This document shows positions 27,442-37,046 of a DNA stretch of 52,480 nt, piece by piece. The stretch comes from Prevotella micans DSM 21469 = JCM 16134. Its GTDB lineage: Bacteria; Bacteroidota; Bacteroidia; Bacteroidales; Bacteroidaceae. The position numbers were made by a program, and so were the translations under genes. Position 1 is the stretch's first letter; each line of letters opens with the position of its first letter. The DNA lies in assembly GCF_000614105.1 (NCBI RefSeq), contig NZ_BAKH01000012.1, positions 1-52,480 on the forward strand. Reading direction: 5' to 3'. The notes below the pieces were generated by a model, which made no database searches, was not told where the DNA came from, and saw only the letters and a list, made by a program, of their open reading frames with translations.

Positions 27442-28328
27442 ATGAAACAACAGTACAATGACTTTGGAAACTGGATTCGCAAACAGTTTTCCTTTCGGGT
27501 TCAGAAGATTGCAATCGACGCTGGATTCACTTGTCCAAATAGAGATGGAAGAATCGGAACGGGAGGTTGTATCTTCTGTGATAACCGAACTTTCAACCCT
27601 TCTTATTGCATACGTAACAAAACTATTGCACAACAACTGGAAGACGGAAAGCAGTTCTTTGCCAGGAAATATCCCGAGATGAAATTCCTGGCTTATTTTC
27701 AGGCCTACACAAACACGTATGCTTCTGTGGAAAAGCTTCGGAATATGTATGAAGAGGCTTTGAAGATAGACGAAGTTGTCGGGTTGGTCATTGGAACGCG
27801 TCCTGATTGTGTGGACTCCTCGCTGCTCGATTATTTGGAAGAACTGAATCGCAAAACATTCCTGATTGTTGAATATGGCATAGAAAGCTGTAATGACAAA
27901 ACACTTCGTTTCATTAACCGTGGACACGATTTTGCTTGTAGCAAGCGCGCCATTGAGCTACAGCCGAACGGGGTATCAAAGTTGGAGGGCATATAATCCT
28001 CGGTTTGCCTGGTGAAGATGCAGAGGAAAGTCTTCGTCAGGCACCTATTATTTCCTCGCTTCCGCTAACGATTCTGAAACTCCATCAGTTACAGATCATC
28101 AAGGGTACCCCTTTGGCAAGATTGTATACAGAGCATCCGTTTCCGCTCTACACAGCACAAGAATATATCCGGCTAGTTGCCAACTATATCGACGCATTGC
28201 GTGATGATATTGTTTTGGAGAGATTTGTGAGCCAAAGTCCCGACGACTTGCTCATTGCTCCGAAATGGGGATTGAAGAACTATGAGTTCACGAATATTCT
28301 GAACGATTATTTGCGTAAGAGAACTTAA
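27442..28328 (+). pseudogene. YhcC/TIGR01212-type radical SAM gene, one frameshift
   Basis: Two frames join into a 295-residue radical SAM protein if one G is restored at 27957/27958, giving CSKRAIEATAERGIKVGGH. The N-terminal half has a cysteine-rich cluster motif in FTCPNRDGRIGTGGCIFCDN (Cys spaced for a 4Fe-4S), then AYFQAYTNTYA and IGTRPDCV. The C-terminal half has LGLPGEDAEESL and KLHQLQIIKGTPLA. ATG 27442 is preferred over a TTG at 27433. The family's reaction is not firmly known. Its stop abuts the stop of the convergent lipoprotein gene. Confidence 0.85.
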
Positions 28329-29141
28329 TCATTCCTCATCTACATATAATTTCGAGAAGTCTGTCATTTTCAGCAACTCGTCGTACGATGTGTCGGTATT
28401 GTTGTGCATATAGTTTTCAACGATGTTCACGTATCGGTTAGTGAACACTCGTTTTTGCAATACTTGATTCACAACCCATTGAATCTTTCCTATATGTAAA
28501 TCGCGTTCAACCTGTGGCCGGCGTTCGAAATTCTTTAGTTGGTAAACGCTCATTAAATAAAAGGTGAGGCAATCAGACAGAATCTGATTCTTTGTCATCT
28601 GCTTACGTTGTTGGGTTGAATAGAACTTACGATATAACGGATAATCCTCGCCCAAGTATTTGTCGAGCGATATTCCGATAGAACCATTTCCAACTATCAC
28701 GCTTTGGTCGAGCGCCGAAATCTGGGCATAGATTTTCGGAATCTCAATCTCTGGCAAAACATGTTTCAATTGTTTAAAGGCACGACCGAACTGCCTTTCA
28801 AGGTCATCCATAGTGACATATTTCGATTCCACGGCCGATATGAGCGATTGTAGAGTCGTGTCTTGATAGAACTTCAAGAATCTTGTATTTATATCGGGGT
28901 CGGTTGCGTTACCAATTTTCAAGACGTTCTCAATCAGTGTTCGCGTTTCGATAGGATATTCGGTATTCATTTGTTGCAAAGCCGAGAAATCGCCCGTGGT
29001 AAGATAGCGATATTCCAAACGGTCATAACGTTCTATTTTCACCAAACCGTTTTTATTAGCATTGTCTTCGGACGACGATTTGAATTGGCATCCAATGCAG
29101 ATAAAAGCTACGTAAAACAATATGTAGAAAAACTTCTTCAT
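28329..29141 (-). CDS. GldB-related lipoprotein
   Basis: 270 residues from the ATG at 29141 (a start at 29177 would place 12 residues before the signal peptide). KKFFYILFYVAFICIGC is a lipoprotein signal with the lipid-bearing Cys at residue 18. The body contains NGSIGISLDKYLGEDYPLY, characteristic of GldB, an envelope lipoprotein needed for gliding in Flavobacteria. Bacteroidales homologues occur without gliding, so here an envelope or type IX secretion-associated role is only possible. It is a single gene convergent with the radical SAM gene. Confidence 0.82.
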   Translation of the reverse strand: MKKFFYILFYVAFICIGCQFKSSSEDNANKNGLVKIERYDRLEYRYLTTGDFSALQQMNTEYPIETRTLIENVLKIGNATDPDINTRFLKFYQDTTLQSLISAVESKYVTMDDLERQFGRAFKQLKHVLPEIEIPKIYAQISALDQSVIVGNGSIGISLDKYLGEDYPLYRKFYSTQQRKQMTKNQILSDCLTFYLMSVYQLKNFERRPQVERDLHIGKIQWVVNQVLQKRVFTNRYVNIVENYMHNNTDTSYDELLKMTDFSKLYVDEE

Positions 29142-29177
29142 TATAATCTTTGGAGAATATGTTGATGACGTAGGCAA

Positions 29178-29612
29178 AAATACTAAAATATATTTTTTAG
29201 CATGACCGTTTGGCTAAAAAAACTAAACTACTCATCATCGGGATTGTAAACTTAATATGTAGTGTTCCGTGACCTTATGCCCTTGTTATGAAAAATAACA
29301 CCCGAAACCAATAACACGGCCGACATCGCTCTCAACGGCTCCTACATGGTGACTGCTCCCGGCACACATACATTGAAAATAAACTGCTATATTAAAAAGA
29401 CCCAACCTTTCCCAATGGGAACACCGATGGATTCCCAATAGGAATACAAGACCTTTCCCAATGGGAATACAAGACCCTTCTCAGTGGGAATACAAAAGGC
29501 TTCTCAATAGGAAGTCGAAATGCAACTCAGCGACAAGTCTGTGCAGAACTAAAAGAAAGCAGTAAAAGAGGCAAAGGTCAAAAGGACGAGTTCCACATTA
29601 TTCATTTTGGCA
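29178..29612. repeat. Intergenic with five 23-bp palindromic units
   Basis: No gene. TTCCCAATGGGA or a variant occurs at 29409, 29432, 29455, 29478 and 29501, exactly 23 bp apart; each core (TTCCCAATGGGAA) is a 13-bp palindrome with linker TACAAGACC. Confidence 0.8.
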
Positions 29613-29649
29613 AACAAAAGATCCCTCTCACCTCAACGGCGAAAGGGAT
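29613..29649 (-). terminator. Terminator of the rpsF-rpsR-rplI operon
   Basis: On the minus strand ATCCCTTTCGCC pairs with GGTGAGAGGGAT over a short loop and is followed by a T-rich tract, about 45 bases past rplI. Confidence 0.75.
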
Positions 29650-29691
29650 TCCCATTCTTTAAACTTTTCTATTATGATATTAAAACAATCT

Positions 29692-30258
29692 CTATTTCTG
29701 TTCAGCCTCAGCTTCTTCTTCGCGTGCCTCTAGAAATTCTTCTTCCTCGGCTGCGAATGATTCCTGAACGGACTCTTCTTGTGAAGTAGTTTCCTCTTCC
29801 TGGACGGGTTGGGGCTGGTTCTCGGCTACCACAGTAACTGGAAGTTTAACTTCGACGTCTTTAAAGAAATGAACGGTTGCCTCATAGTTGCCAACGCGCT
29901 TGATATCGCGCATAGTGATGATTTTGCGATCGATTTCTATTCCGCGTTTTACGAGTTCGGCGGCTACGATAGCTGCATTGACAGAACCGTAGGTTACACC
30001 TGTGGCCGAAACTTTGGCCTCGATAACTAGTTCAACATTTTCGAGCTGGGCAGCACGCTTTTCGGCTGCGGTTTTCTGGGCAGCAATCTTGGCGGCCTGC
30101 TGACGCAGATTTTCGGCCAATTGTTTCTTTGCTGATGGACTTGCAATGACGCCTTTGCCTTGTGGAATGAGGTAGTTACGACCATAACCGTTCTTGACGT
30201 TCACGATTTCGTTCTTGTAACCAAGTCCGATGATGTCTTCTTTCAGTATGATTTCCAT
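29692..30258 (-). CDS. rplI: 50S ribosomal protein L9 with acidic tail
   Basis: Binds 23S rRNA domain V with its N-terminal domain; a long helix projects its C-terminal domain to a neighbouring ribosome. MEIILKEDIIGLGYKNEIVN and GYGRNYLIPQGKGV are diagnostic. The first 150 residues cover normal L9; about 38 further residues are almost all Glu, Gln, Ser and Ala (QEEETTSQEESVQES), an acidic disordered extension. Last gene of the operon, 20 bases after rpsR. Confidence 0.97.
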   Translation of the reverse strand: MEIILKEDIIGLGYKNEIVNVKNGYGRNYLIPQGKGVIASPSAKKQLAENLRQQAAKIAAQKTAAEKRAAQLENVELVIEAKVSATGVTYGSVNAAIVAAELVKRGIEIDRKIITMRDIKRVGNYEATVHFFKDVEVKLPVTVVAENQPQPVQEEETTSQEESVQESFAAEEEEFLEAREEEAEAEQK

Positions 30259-30278
30259 TATTGAATCCTCCTTTTATT

Positions 30279-30551
30279 TTATTTCATCAAATCGGTTACG
30301 TAAGGCAACAGAGCGATCTGGCGTGCACGTTTGATTGCTTGTGCAACTCGGCGTTGATACTTCAACGAAGTGCCTGTAATACGGCGAGGAAGGATTTTTC
30401 CTTGTTCGTTGAGGAACTTTTTTAGAAATTCAGCGTCCTTATAGTCGATATATTTGATTCCGCTTTTCTTGAAACGGCAATACTTTTTCTTTTTTGTGTC
30501 TATGGACGGTGCATTGAGATAGCGAATCTCTGTTTTTTTCTGTTCTACCAT
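30279..30551 (-). CDS. rpsR: 30S ribosomal protein S18
   Basis: 90 residues from the ATG at 30551; it pairs with S6 on the platform of the small subunit. The motif [20 protein letters not shown] and the basic [20 protein letters not shown] are typical. The 30605 extension overlaps rpsF and is not used. The gene starts five bases past the rpsF stop. Confidence 0.97.
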   Translation of the reverse strand: MVEQKKTEIRYLNAPSIDTKKKKYCRFKKSGIKYIDYKDAEFLKKFLNEQGKILPRRITGTSLKYQRRVAQAIKRARQIALLPYVTDLMK

Positions 30552-30555
30552 GTCC

Positions 30556-30903
30556 TTAGGCCTCCTGTTTTTTTTCTGCCCATTTTGCACGGCGTTTTTC
30601 TGCATAAGCTGCGGAGTATTTGTCGTGTTTAACGGTGATGAAACGAATGACTTTCTCGTCGCGGCGGAATGCTGTTTCGAGTGTGTCGATAACTGCTGGC
30701 TCTGCGTTGTATTCTAACATTGCGTAGAAGCCTGATGACTTCTTTTGGATGCTGTAGGCCAGCTTCTTCAAACCCCAGGCCTCTTCGTTCAGGATTTCAG
30801 CACCTTTGTCGGTGAGTACTTTCTTGAACTTAGCGACCGTTTCCTTCATCTGTTCATCAGACAAAACGGGAGTCAAAATGAAAACGGTTTCGTATTGATT
30901 CAT
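30556..30903 (-). CDS. rpsF: 30S ribosomal protein S6
   Basis: 115 residues; starts [18 protein letters not shown] at 30903. A longer in-frame extension to 31494 passes through the promoter and the divergent gene and is not real. [20 protein letters not shown] is the conserved core. First gene of the rpsF-rpsR-rplI operon, with a mapped-by-eye promoter and a hairpin in its leader. Confidence 0.97.
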   Translation of the reverse strand: MNQYETVFILTPVLSDEQMKETVAKFKKVLTDKGAEILNEEAWGLKKLAYSIQKKSSGFYAMLEYNAEPAVIDTLETAFRRDEKVIRFITVKHDKYSAAYAEKRRAKWAEKKQEA

Positions 30904-30929
30904 ACTACTAAAATTATAAATATGTGAAT

Positions 30930-30962
30930 TAAAAAAACGCCCTCGATTGTATCGAGAGCGTT
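30930..30962 (-). promoter_or_regulatory. Terminator-like hairpin in the rpsF leader
   Basis: On the minus strand the leader starts almost at once with AACGCTCTCGA-TACAA-TCGAGGGCGTT followed by seven T residues, about 27 bases before the rpsF ATG. That is an intrinsic terminator shape inside the 5' leader, so the operon may be attenuated. S6:S18 feedback on rpsF leaders is known in other bacteria, but I do not see its CCG bulge motif here. Confidence 0.65.
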
Positions 30963-30963
30963 G

Positions 30964-30994
30964 CAAAAGTAAGGCTTTCAACTTTGCTGGCCAA
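30964..30994 (-). promoter_or_regulatory. Promoter of rpsF-rpsR-rplI
   Basis: On the minus strand TTG (plus positions 30992-30994), exactly 20 bases, then TACTTTTG (30964-30971). It fully matches the Bacteroidetes consensus. A divergent TACATTTG (31003-31010, plus) lies back to back and may drive the dnaG side, though it lacks a clear TTG. Confidence 0.8.
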
Positions 30995-31020
30995 ATATTT
31001 GCTACATTTGCGTTCACGTT

Positions 31021-31197
31021 ATGAAGAAGGGTTTCTTTTATTCCGGGCTTTTCAGTGTTGCTGCAGGTTTGATTTGTTTTGCGGTTCACATTTTGGCCAG
31101 ACCAGCAGGGAACAAGTTGTTGTTGATTGGGCTTTTTCTGGTTCTGGCCGGAACAGCAGGGCATGTATGGCTCATGAAAAGGCGCGATAGGTATTGA
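31021..31197 (+). CDS. 58-residue two-TM protein before dnaG
   Basis: Starts [20 protein letters not shown] and ends in a basic [11 protein letters not shown]. Two hydrophobic helices (about 5-24 and 33-50) are joined by RPAGNK. It follows a TACATTTG element by 10 bases and lies 21 bases before dnaG. The function is unknown; the clean start, length and TM pattern support a real gene. Confidence 0.65.
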   Translation: MKKGFFYSGLFSVAAGLICFAVHILARPAGNKLLLIGLFLVLAGTAGHVWLMKRRDRY

Positions 31198-31218
31198 TGT
31201 TTCCAATAATATAGTTTT

Positions 31219-33150
31219 ATGATGATCGACAGGGCTACGGTTGACCGAATTTTGGACGCGGCAGACATCGTGGACGTTATTTCTGAGTTTGTTTCTCTGC
31301 GGAAACGGGGGACTAGCTATAAAGGATTGTGTCCGTTTCATGACGACAGCACTCCATCGTTCTCGGTAAGTCCGGTTCGTGGACTTTATAAGTGTTTCTC
31401 TTGCGGCGCGGCTGGGAATGTGGTTAATTTCATCATGCGACACGAGCAGATGAGTTATCCCGAGTCGCTCAAATGGTTGGCGAACAAGTATCACATTGAG
31501 GTTCGGGAGCGTGAATTGTCGACCGAGGAGAAGTTACAAGAGGGTCAGCGCGAGTCTATGTTTCTCGTGAACGAGTGGGCTGCGAAATATTTCCATAATA
31601 TTTTGACTCATGATGTCGACGGCATTGCAATTGGCATGCAATATTTTCGCAGCCGCGGTTTCCGCGATGATATTATTGAGAAATTTCAGCTGGGATTCGC
31701 ACTCTCTGCGCGCCATTCGCTCGCCGACGAGGCCTTGCGGGAAGGTTACAAGAAGGAATTTCTCGTATCGACAGGCTTGTGTTTTGAGAATGAGTCGGGC
31801 GAACTTGTTGACAGGTTCAGCGGACGTGTGATTTTCCCCTGGATTGGAGTTAGCGGAAAGGTTACGGCCTTTGGCGGAAGGCTTCTTGATTCGCGTACGA
31901 AGGGCGTGAGCCAGAAGTATGTCAATTCGCCCGACAGTTTAATCTATCATAAAGAGCGCGAGCTTTACGGAATTTTCCAGGCGAAGAAAGCCATAGCGAA
32001 ATTCAACCTTGTATATATGGTAGAGGGCTATACTGACGTCGTCTCGATGCATCAAAATGGGATAGAGAACGTTGTTGCAAACAGCGGGACTGCTCTCTCG
32101 GTGTATCAAATCAGGCTTTTGCATCGCTTCACTCCGAACATTGTTTTGCTTTACGATGGTGATGAGGCCGGCCGTCATGCCGCACTTCGCGGAACCGATA
32201 TGTTGCTTGCCGAGGGTATGAACGTGAAAGTTCTTTTGCTTCCCGACGGTCAAGACCCCGACGAATTTGCGCGAAATCACACGGCCGAGCAGTTCAGGAG
32301 TCATATCGAGGAGAATCAAACCGATTTCATTGTCTTCAAGATTAATATTTTGTTACGCGGAGTGACAGACCCTACCAGACGCTCTGCTGCAATAAACTCG
32401 ATTGTTGAGAGCATCGCAGTGATTAAGGACCCTATTCTTCGTGACACCTACATCCGCGAGTGTGCCAACCGCACCGGAGTGCCTGAAGCGACACTCATGT
32501 CGCAAATGAACCGCTTTATTTTTTCGAGCAGAGAGCAGATGCAGCGCGAACAACAGCGCAAGATAGAAAAAGAGCCACAGCCGGAGCCTCTACGACCGGC
32601 AACTCCGATGCAACAAGCCACTCAAGTTGAGCGCATGCTCGTCCAAGCAATCGTACGCGACGGAGAGAAAGTAATCATAAGTGATGTACGAGACGAAGAA
32701 ACCGGTCAATCAGTGAGCCTGAACGTTGCACAATATATTGATTACGACTTGGGCTTAGACAACCTCACCTTTTCAAATCCGATTTACAACAGAATCTTAG
32801 CCGAAGCCAAAGAACAAAGTCAAAATTCCGACTTTCGCGCCGAGGAATATTTCATTCATCATCCTGATATTGAAATCGCGCAGCTTGCAGCCGAGCTTTG
32901 TGCCGAGCAGTTTCAGCTCTCGGAGAGTATGCAGCTCAAAAAAAACGAAAACAGGCTCCGCGACAGTGTCATTCATCTCATTCTCGACTTCAGAAAGGAC
33001 TTCATCGAGCATCATCTCAAGGAACTACAAGCCAGATTGCCCCTCGAAACCGAGCCCGAGCGCATTCTGGAGCTCATGAACGACATAAAACGAATGCGCG
33101 AGGTGCGAAATGCGCTCGCGAAGAAGTTGGGCATTAACATTGTGGTCTAA
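31219..33150 (+). CDS. dnaG: DNA primase
   Basis: Makes RNA primers for replication. 643 residues. N-terminal CHC2 zinc ribbon: Cys38, His41, Cys59, Cys62 ([19 protein letters not shown]). The primase core follows ([15 protein letters not shown]). The Toprim domain has [15 protein letters not shown] and [13 protein letters not shown] with metal-binding acids. The C-terminal DnaB-binding helical domain covers about residues 430-643. Two adjacent ATGs at 31219 and 31222 are possible starts. The cls gene starts directly after its stop. Confidence 0.97.
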   Translation: MMIDRATVDRILDAADIVDVISEFVSLRKRGTSYKGLCPFHDDSTPSFSVSPVRGLYKCFSCGAAGNVVNFIMRHEQMSYPESLKWLANKYHIEVRERELSTEEKLQEGQRESMFLVNEWAAKYFHNILTHDVDGIAIGMQYFRSRGFRDDIIEKFQLGFALSARHSLADEALREGYKKEFLVSTGLCFENESGELVDRFSGRVIFPWIGVSGKVTAFGGRLLDSRTKGVSQKYVNSPDSLIYHKERELYGIFQAKKAIAKFNLVYMVEGYTDVVSMHQNGIENVVANSGTALSVYQIRLLHRFTPNIVLLYDGDEAGRHAALRGTDMLLAEGMNVKVLLLPDGQDPDEFARNHTAEQFRSHIEENQTDFIVFKINILLRGVTDPTRRSAAINSIVESIAVIKDPILRDTYIRECANRTGVPEATLMSQMNRFIFSSREQMQREQQRKIEKEPQPEPLRPATPMQQATQVERMLVQAIVRDGEKVIISDVRDEETGQSVSLNVAQYIDYDLGLDNLTFSNPIYNRILAEAKEQSQNSDFRAEEYFIHHPDIEIAQLAAELCAEQFQLSESMQLKKNENRLRDSVIHLILDFRKDFIEHHLKELQARLPLETEPERILELMNDIKRMREVRNALAKKLGINIVV

Positions 33151-34559
33151 ATGATTTACATACACTGGTTATTCCTTGCGCTCTACACCATTTTGGCAAC
33201 AATTGCCATCATAACCGTACTGCTCGAGCACCGTCAGCCCGCAAAAACGATGGTATGGATACTGGTGCTCTCCTTTTTGCCTATTCCGGGCATAGTCTTG
33301 TACTTCTTCTTTGGGCAAAGAACGCGAAAAAAACGACACATTTGGCAACGGGGAATCGACCAGTTAACAAAAAGGTCGATGCTGGAGTTCGCAGAACAGG
33401 AAAATTTGAAACTTCCGCCACAGCATCGCACTCTGATTGACCTTTTCACGAACCAAAACCGAGTCATGCCATTCAAAAACAACGAAACCGAGATTTTTAC
33501 CGATGGCTATGGCTTTGCACATGCGCTTCTTACAGAAATTGGAAGAGCCGTGCACCATATACACATCATTACTTACATCATAGAAGACGATCCTTTTGGC
33601 AACTTGATTGCGACGCACTCATCGACAAGGCTCGCGAAGGCGTAGAGATACGATTAGTTTACGACGATGTAGGCTCATGGAGAACGCACAACCGCTTTTT
33701 TGAACGAATGCGCGAGGAAGGCATAGAGGTACAGCCATTCATGCCGGTTAGATTCCCCTTGCTCACAAGTAAAGTCAACTATCGCAACCATCGAAAGATA
33801 GCCGTGTTCGATGGGAGAGTGGGTTTTATAGGCGGGATGAATATCGCGCGCAGGTATATATCGCAAAAATGGCGCGATACACATGTCAAGATTACTGGAG
33901 CTGCCGTATATGGATTGCAGAGAGCATTCTTGCTCGATTGGTTTCTCATCGACAAAACATTAATTTCCAATCGTGCATACTACCCGACTGCAAAAATAAA
34001 CCCCAACAACCAGTTGATACAGATTGTTACCAGCAATCCAACAGACCGATGGCCGGAGATTGAGCAAGGATACATCAAAATTATTCTCAGCGCCAGACAG
34101 TATGTCTACATGCAAACGCCATATTTCCTGCCGACAGAACCCATTCTCTTTGCACTACGCACAGCGGCCGTCTCGGGAGTAGACGTGCGACTCATGCTTC
34201 CGCTCCACACAGACACAAAACTCGTAGAATGGGCCTCACGCTCTTACGTAATGGACACAGTTCAGGCAGGCGTAAAGGTAGTGTTCTATAAAAACGGATT
34301 CAATCACTCAAAACTACTCGTCACAGATGATTCCCTCTCAACCGTAGGCTCATCCAACATCGACTTCCGAAGTTTCGAGAACAATTTCGAGGCAAATGCA
34401 TTCTTCTACGATGAAAAAATTGCACTAAAAATAAAGCATGTCTTCCTAGAGGATGAACAAAACAGCATTCCGCTCGAACATGTTCGCAGCCTAACCGACC
34501 GCTCATTCCTTCAGCGCCTTTGGGAATCAATCGTCCGCCTCCTCAGTCCGCTATTATAA
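33151..34559 (+). pseudogene. cls: Cardiolipin synthase, one frameshift
   Basis: Two frames join into a 469-residue phospholipase-D-type cardiolipin synthase if one C is restored at 33609/33610, giving FGNLIRDALIDKAREGVEI. Two N-terminal membrane helices (LFLALYTILATIAIITVLLE; WILVLSFLPIPGIVLYFFFG) precede the catalytic domain. HKD motif 1 is HRKIAVFDG and HKD motif 2 is HSKLLVTDD with GSSN. It converts two phosphatidylglycerols to cardiolipin at the inner membrane. It begins immediately after dnaG. Technical error is possible. Confidence 0.88.
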
Positions 34560-34646
34560 ACACTCCCCCCACTACACCCCCCCATAAAATCAAAACAAAA
34601 AGCACACGCGCAAACTACACGACTAAAAAAATCTACCCGAAAATAA

Positions 34647-35320
34647 ATCATATATATTGCATGACTCGAAAATTCTGCCAATAAACCACTTACGCAGTAC
34701 ACAAGAATCAAATTCAAAGCCCCGAATCGACTCATGCAGTGCACATGAATAAATTCGAGGCCTCAAATTCGACTCGTGCAGTCTGCAGAAATGAAAAACA
34801 AGACCTCGAATCGACTCATGCAGTCTGCAGAAATGAAAAACAAGACCTCGAATCGACTCGTGCAGTCTGCAGAAATGAAAAACAAGACCTCGAATCGACT
34901 CATGCAGTCTGCAGAAATGAATTCGAGGCCTCAAATTTGACTTATGCAGTATGCAGAAATAGAAAATAATACCTCGAATCGACTCATGCAGTCTACAGAA
35001 AGTTAATACAGTTAACAGAAACGACTCATGCAGTCTGCATATGTTAAATCTGATTCACATAATCCACTTATGCAGACAGCATGTGTTAAATCTAATTCAC
35101 ATAATCCACTTGTGCAGACTGCACAAGTGGATTTTTGTTATCATTTTCCACTTGTGTACACTGCATGAGTCATTTCTTGGCCAAATTTTCCACTTATGCA
35201 CACTGCATGAATGGAATTTTATTCAAATTTTCCACTAGTGCATACTACATGACTGAAATTTGGCGAAAATTCTTCACTCATGTAATAAACATGAATATAA
35301 TCCTGTCCAAATTTCCTTTA
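34647..35320. repeat. Large 42-bp palindromic array, two inverted halves
   Basis: CTCATG-type anchors occur at 34689, 34731, 34773, 34815, 34857, 34899, 34941, 34983, 35025, 35067, 35109, 35151, 35193, 35235 and 35277: every step is exactly 42 bp. Cores approach the 21-bp palindrome with arms ACTCATGCAG and CTGCATGAGT. Up to about 35040 the linkers read AAAACAAGACCTCGAATCGA; after it the reverse-complement family (TTTTCCACT, then TTTGGCCAAA-like) appears, so the array flips orientation. Short repeat-coded frames of 14 residues exist on both strands but look incidental. Confidence 0.92.
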
Positions 35321-35357
35321 TATAAAACTCCCACTCGGGCGGAACGACCGCATGTAG

Positions 35358-35458
35358 GGACAGACCCCGTGTCTGTCCGCCAAAATTTCATTTCATTTTA
35401 CAGACCAAATAATATACCCTATATATTTTTATATATCGGACAGACACGGGGTCTGTCC
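35358..35458. repeat. Pair of inverted 21-bp REP-like palindromes
   Basis: 35358-35378 and 35438-35458 each have arms GGACAGAC and GTCTGTCC; their five-base loops are CCCGT and ACGGG, so the two copies face each other. Matching flanks (CATGTA/TATATG) extend the large inverted repeat to about 28 bp. The arrangement resembles paired REP elements. Confidence 0.8.
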
Positions 35459-35570
35459 CTATATGCGGGCTATAGCCCGAATTAGAATCATGCGCCTCTC
35501 ATATCTTATTCATGAATTATTAAATACATTCTCAAGTAAAACACATCTATAATATTGACACAATTTTCTA

Positions 35571-35720
35571 CTCATGCATACTACATGAATGTGATTTTAT
35601 TCAAATTTTCCATTCATGCATACTGCATAAGTCATTTCTTGACTAAATTTTCCACTCGTGCAATAAACATGAATGGAATTTGGAGAAAATTTCCCACTCA
35701 TGTAGGGATAAAAAAAGGGA
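35571..35720. repeat. Second block of the 42-bp array
   Basis: Anchors at 35571, 35613, 35655 and 35697, again exactly 42 bp apart, with the right-half orientation (TTTTCCACTC then CATGAATGGAATTT). It is separated from the main block by about 250 bases holding the REP-like pair. Confidence 0.85.
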
Positions 35721-35798
35721 TTCGGCCAAATTGACCGAATCCCCAAATAAACATGATACTACAATAGGGGTGATTTCTGAATCTCACGCCAGTGAGAG

Positions 35799-37043
35799 TT
35801 ATTCATAATGCATCGAACGGGCCGGATGAATGCGGCTCACCAGGTAACTGGGACCAATGAGAACGAAGATGCATATTAAGAGAGTGGAAATATTGAGAAT
35901 TACAACAATCAACCAGTCAACATCAACCGGAACCGTGCTTACATAATAGGTTTGTGGATCAAGCTTGACTAGTCCTGTGTATTTTTGAAGGAGACATATA
36001 CCCAGCCCGAGTAGATTTCCGATTACCAATCCCTTTCCAATTATAAACACAGAGAACCAAAGAAATATATGACGCACTTGTGCATTGCGCGCCCCCAATG
36101 CCTTGAGCAATCCAATGGTTTGTGTTCGCTCCAAGATTATAATCAACAATCCAGAAATCATAGTCACACCCGCCACAGCAAGCATCAGCGCCAAAATTAT
36201 CCAAACGTTGAGGTCCATGAGTCCCAGCCACGAAAAAATTTGCGGGTATTGCTCGAAAATGGTTGCCGACGAATACGTTTCGCCATACTTGTCGGTTCTG
36301 TTCTTCACCTTTTTGAGAACATTTTTTGCAGTCATGTCGAGCGCATGAGTGCTTTCCACGGTAATTTCGGCACCCGTGTACTGGTCAGGCTTCCATCCAT
36401 TTATTTTGTTAACGGTCGTGATGTCAGCAAAACACATTTGTTCATCGAATTGTTTCATGTTTGTTGCATACACGCCCGCAATCGTAAACCTCCGAATGCG
36501 CAGATGCTGTCCGTCCAAGAAGTAAGCGAATATTCGATTGCCAGTTGTGAGCTTCAACTTATCGGCAATGTGCTTAGAAATTAGCAGTTGTTGAGTGCTC
36601 GCCTCCGTTCCAAACTTCGGAATTTGGCCTTGTGCCATGCACTCATGTATAAAAGTAGAATCAAAATCGCGGTCAACCCCCTTGAGCGTCACCCCTAGAA
36701 AGTCGTTGTTTGTCTTCAACACACCTTGAGCATAGGCAAATCGCTGCACATGTCGCACTCCCGGAGTGTGCGCAAGTGCCTTCATCATCGAATCAGACAG
36801 TTGTATAGGGTACTGCTCACTACTTTGAAGCGTCACAAAGTTGGCAACCGTTATGTGACTGCCGAATCCAACAACTTTATTGCGGATGGAATGCTTGAAT
36901 CCGAGCACAACTGCCACCGAAATTATCATCACGGCCAGTCCGATTGCCACTCCAGCGGTCGCAATTCTAACGGCGGGCTTCGAGACCTTCCGATTCTCTC
37001 CCCCGCCGTAGATTCTTGTTGCTGTAAAGAGTGCAAAATTCAT
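35799..37043 (-). CDS. LolE/FtsX-type ABC transporter permease
   Basis: 414 residues. An N-terminal helix (VAIGLAVMIISVAVVLGF) precedes a periplasmic MacB-like domain of about 230 residues, then three C-terminal helices (LALMLAVAGVTMISGLLIII; IIGKGLVIGNLLGLGICLLQ; LIVVILNISTLLICIFVLIG). This is the type VII ABC permease topology of LolC/LolE. The RTQTIGLLKALGARNAQVRH coupling segment is diagnostic. A lipoprotein-release role is likely; the ATPase is not in the window. It starts three bases after the aminotransferase stop, so the two are co-transcribed. Confidence 0.92.
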   Translation of the reverse strand: MNFALFTATRIYGGGENRKVSKPAVRIATAGVAIGLAVMIISVAVVLGFKHSIRNKVVGFGSHITVANFVTLQSSEQYPIQLSDSMMKALAHTPGVRHVQRFAYAQGVLKTNNDFLGVTLKGVDRDFDSTFIHECMAQGQIPKFGTEASTQQLLISKHIADKLKLTTGNRIFAYFLDGQHLRIRRFTIAGVYATNMKQFDEQMCFADITTVNKINGWKPDQYTGAEITVESTHALDMTAKNVLKKVKNRTDKYGETYSSATIFEQYPQIFSWLGLMDLNVWIILALMLAVAGVTMISGLLIIILERTQTIGLLKALGARNAQVRHIFLWFSVFIIGKGLVIGNLLGLGICLLQKYTGLVKLDPQTYYVSTVPVDVDWLIVVILNISTLLICIFVLIGPSYLVSRIHPARSMHYE

Positions 37044-37046
37044 TTC

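Noticed and set aside
27160..27927. 255-residue minus-strand ORF
   Set aside because: It overlaps the start of the TPR gene and lies antisense to the radical SAM gene, with no recognisable domain.
30904..31494. N-terminal extension of rpsF to 312 residues
   Set aside because: It runs through the rpsF promoter and divergent genes; normal S6 starts at 30903.
34623..35238. Repeat proteins of 14-residue units (for example HFCRLHESIRGLVF)
   Set aside because: 42 bp is divisible by three, so any such array gives repeat ORFs. They occur on both strands with no start context or family match.
34647..35720. Array read as a CRISPR locus
   Set aside because: The linkers repeat along with the palindromes rather than being unique spacers, the array flips strand in the middle, and no cas gene is nearby.
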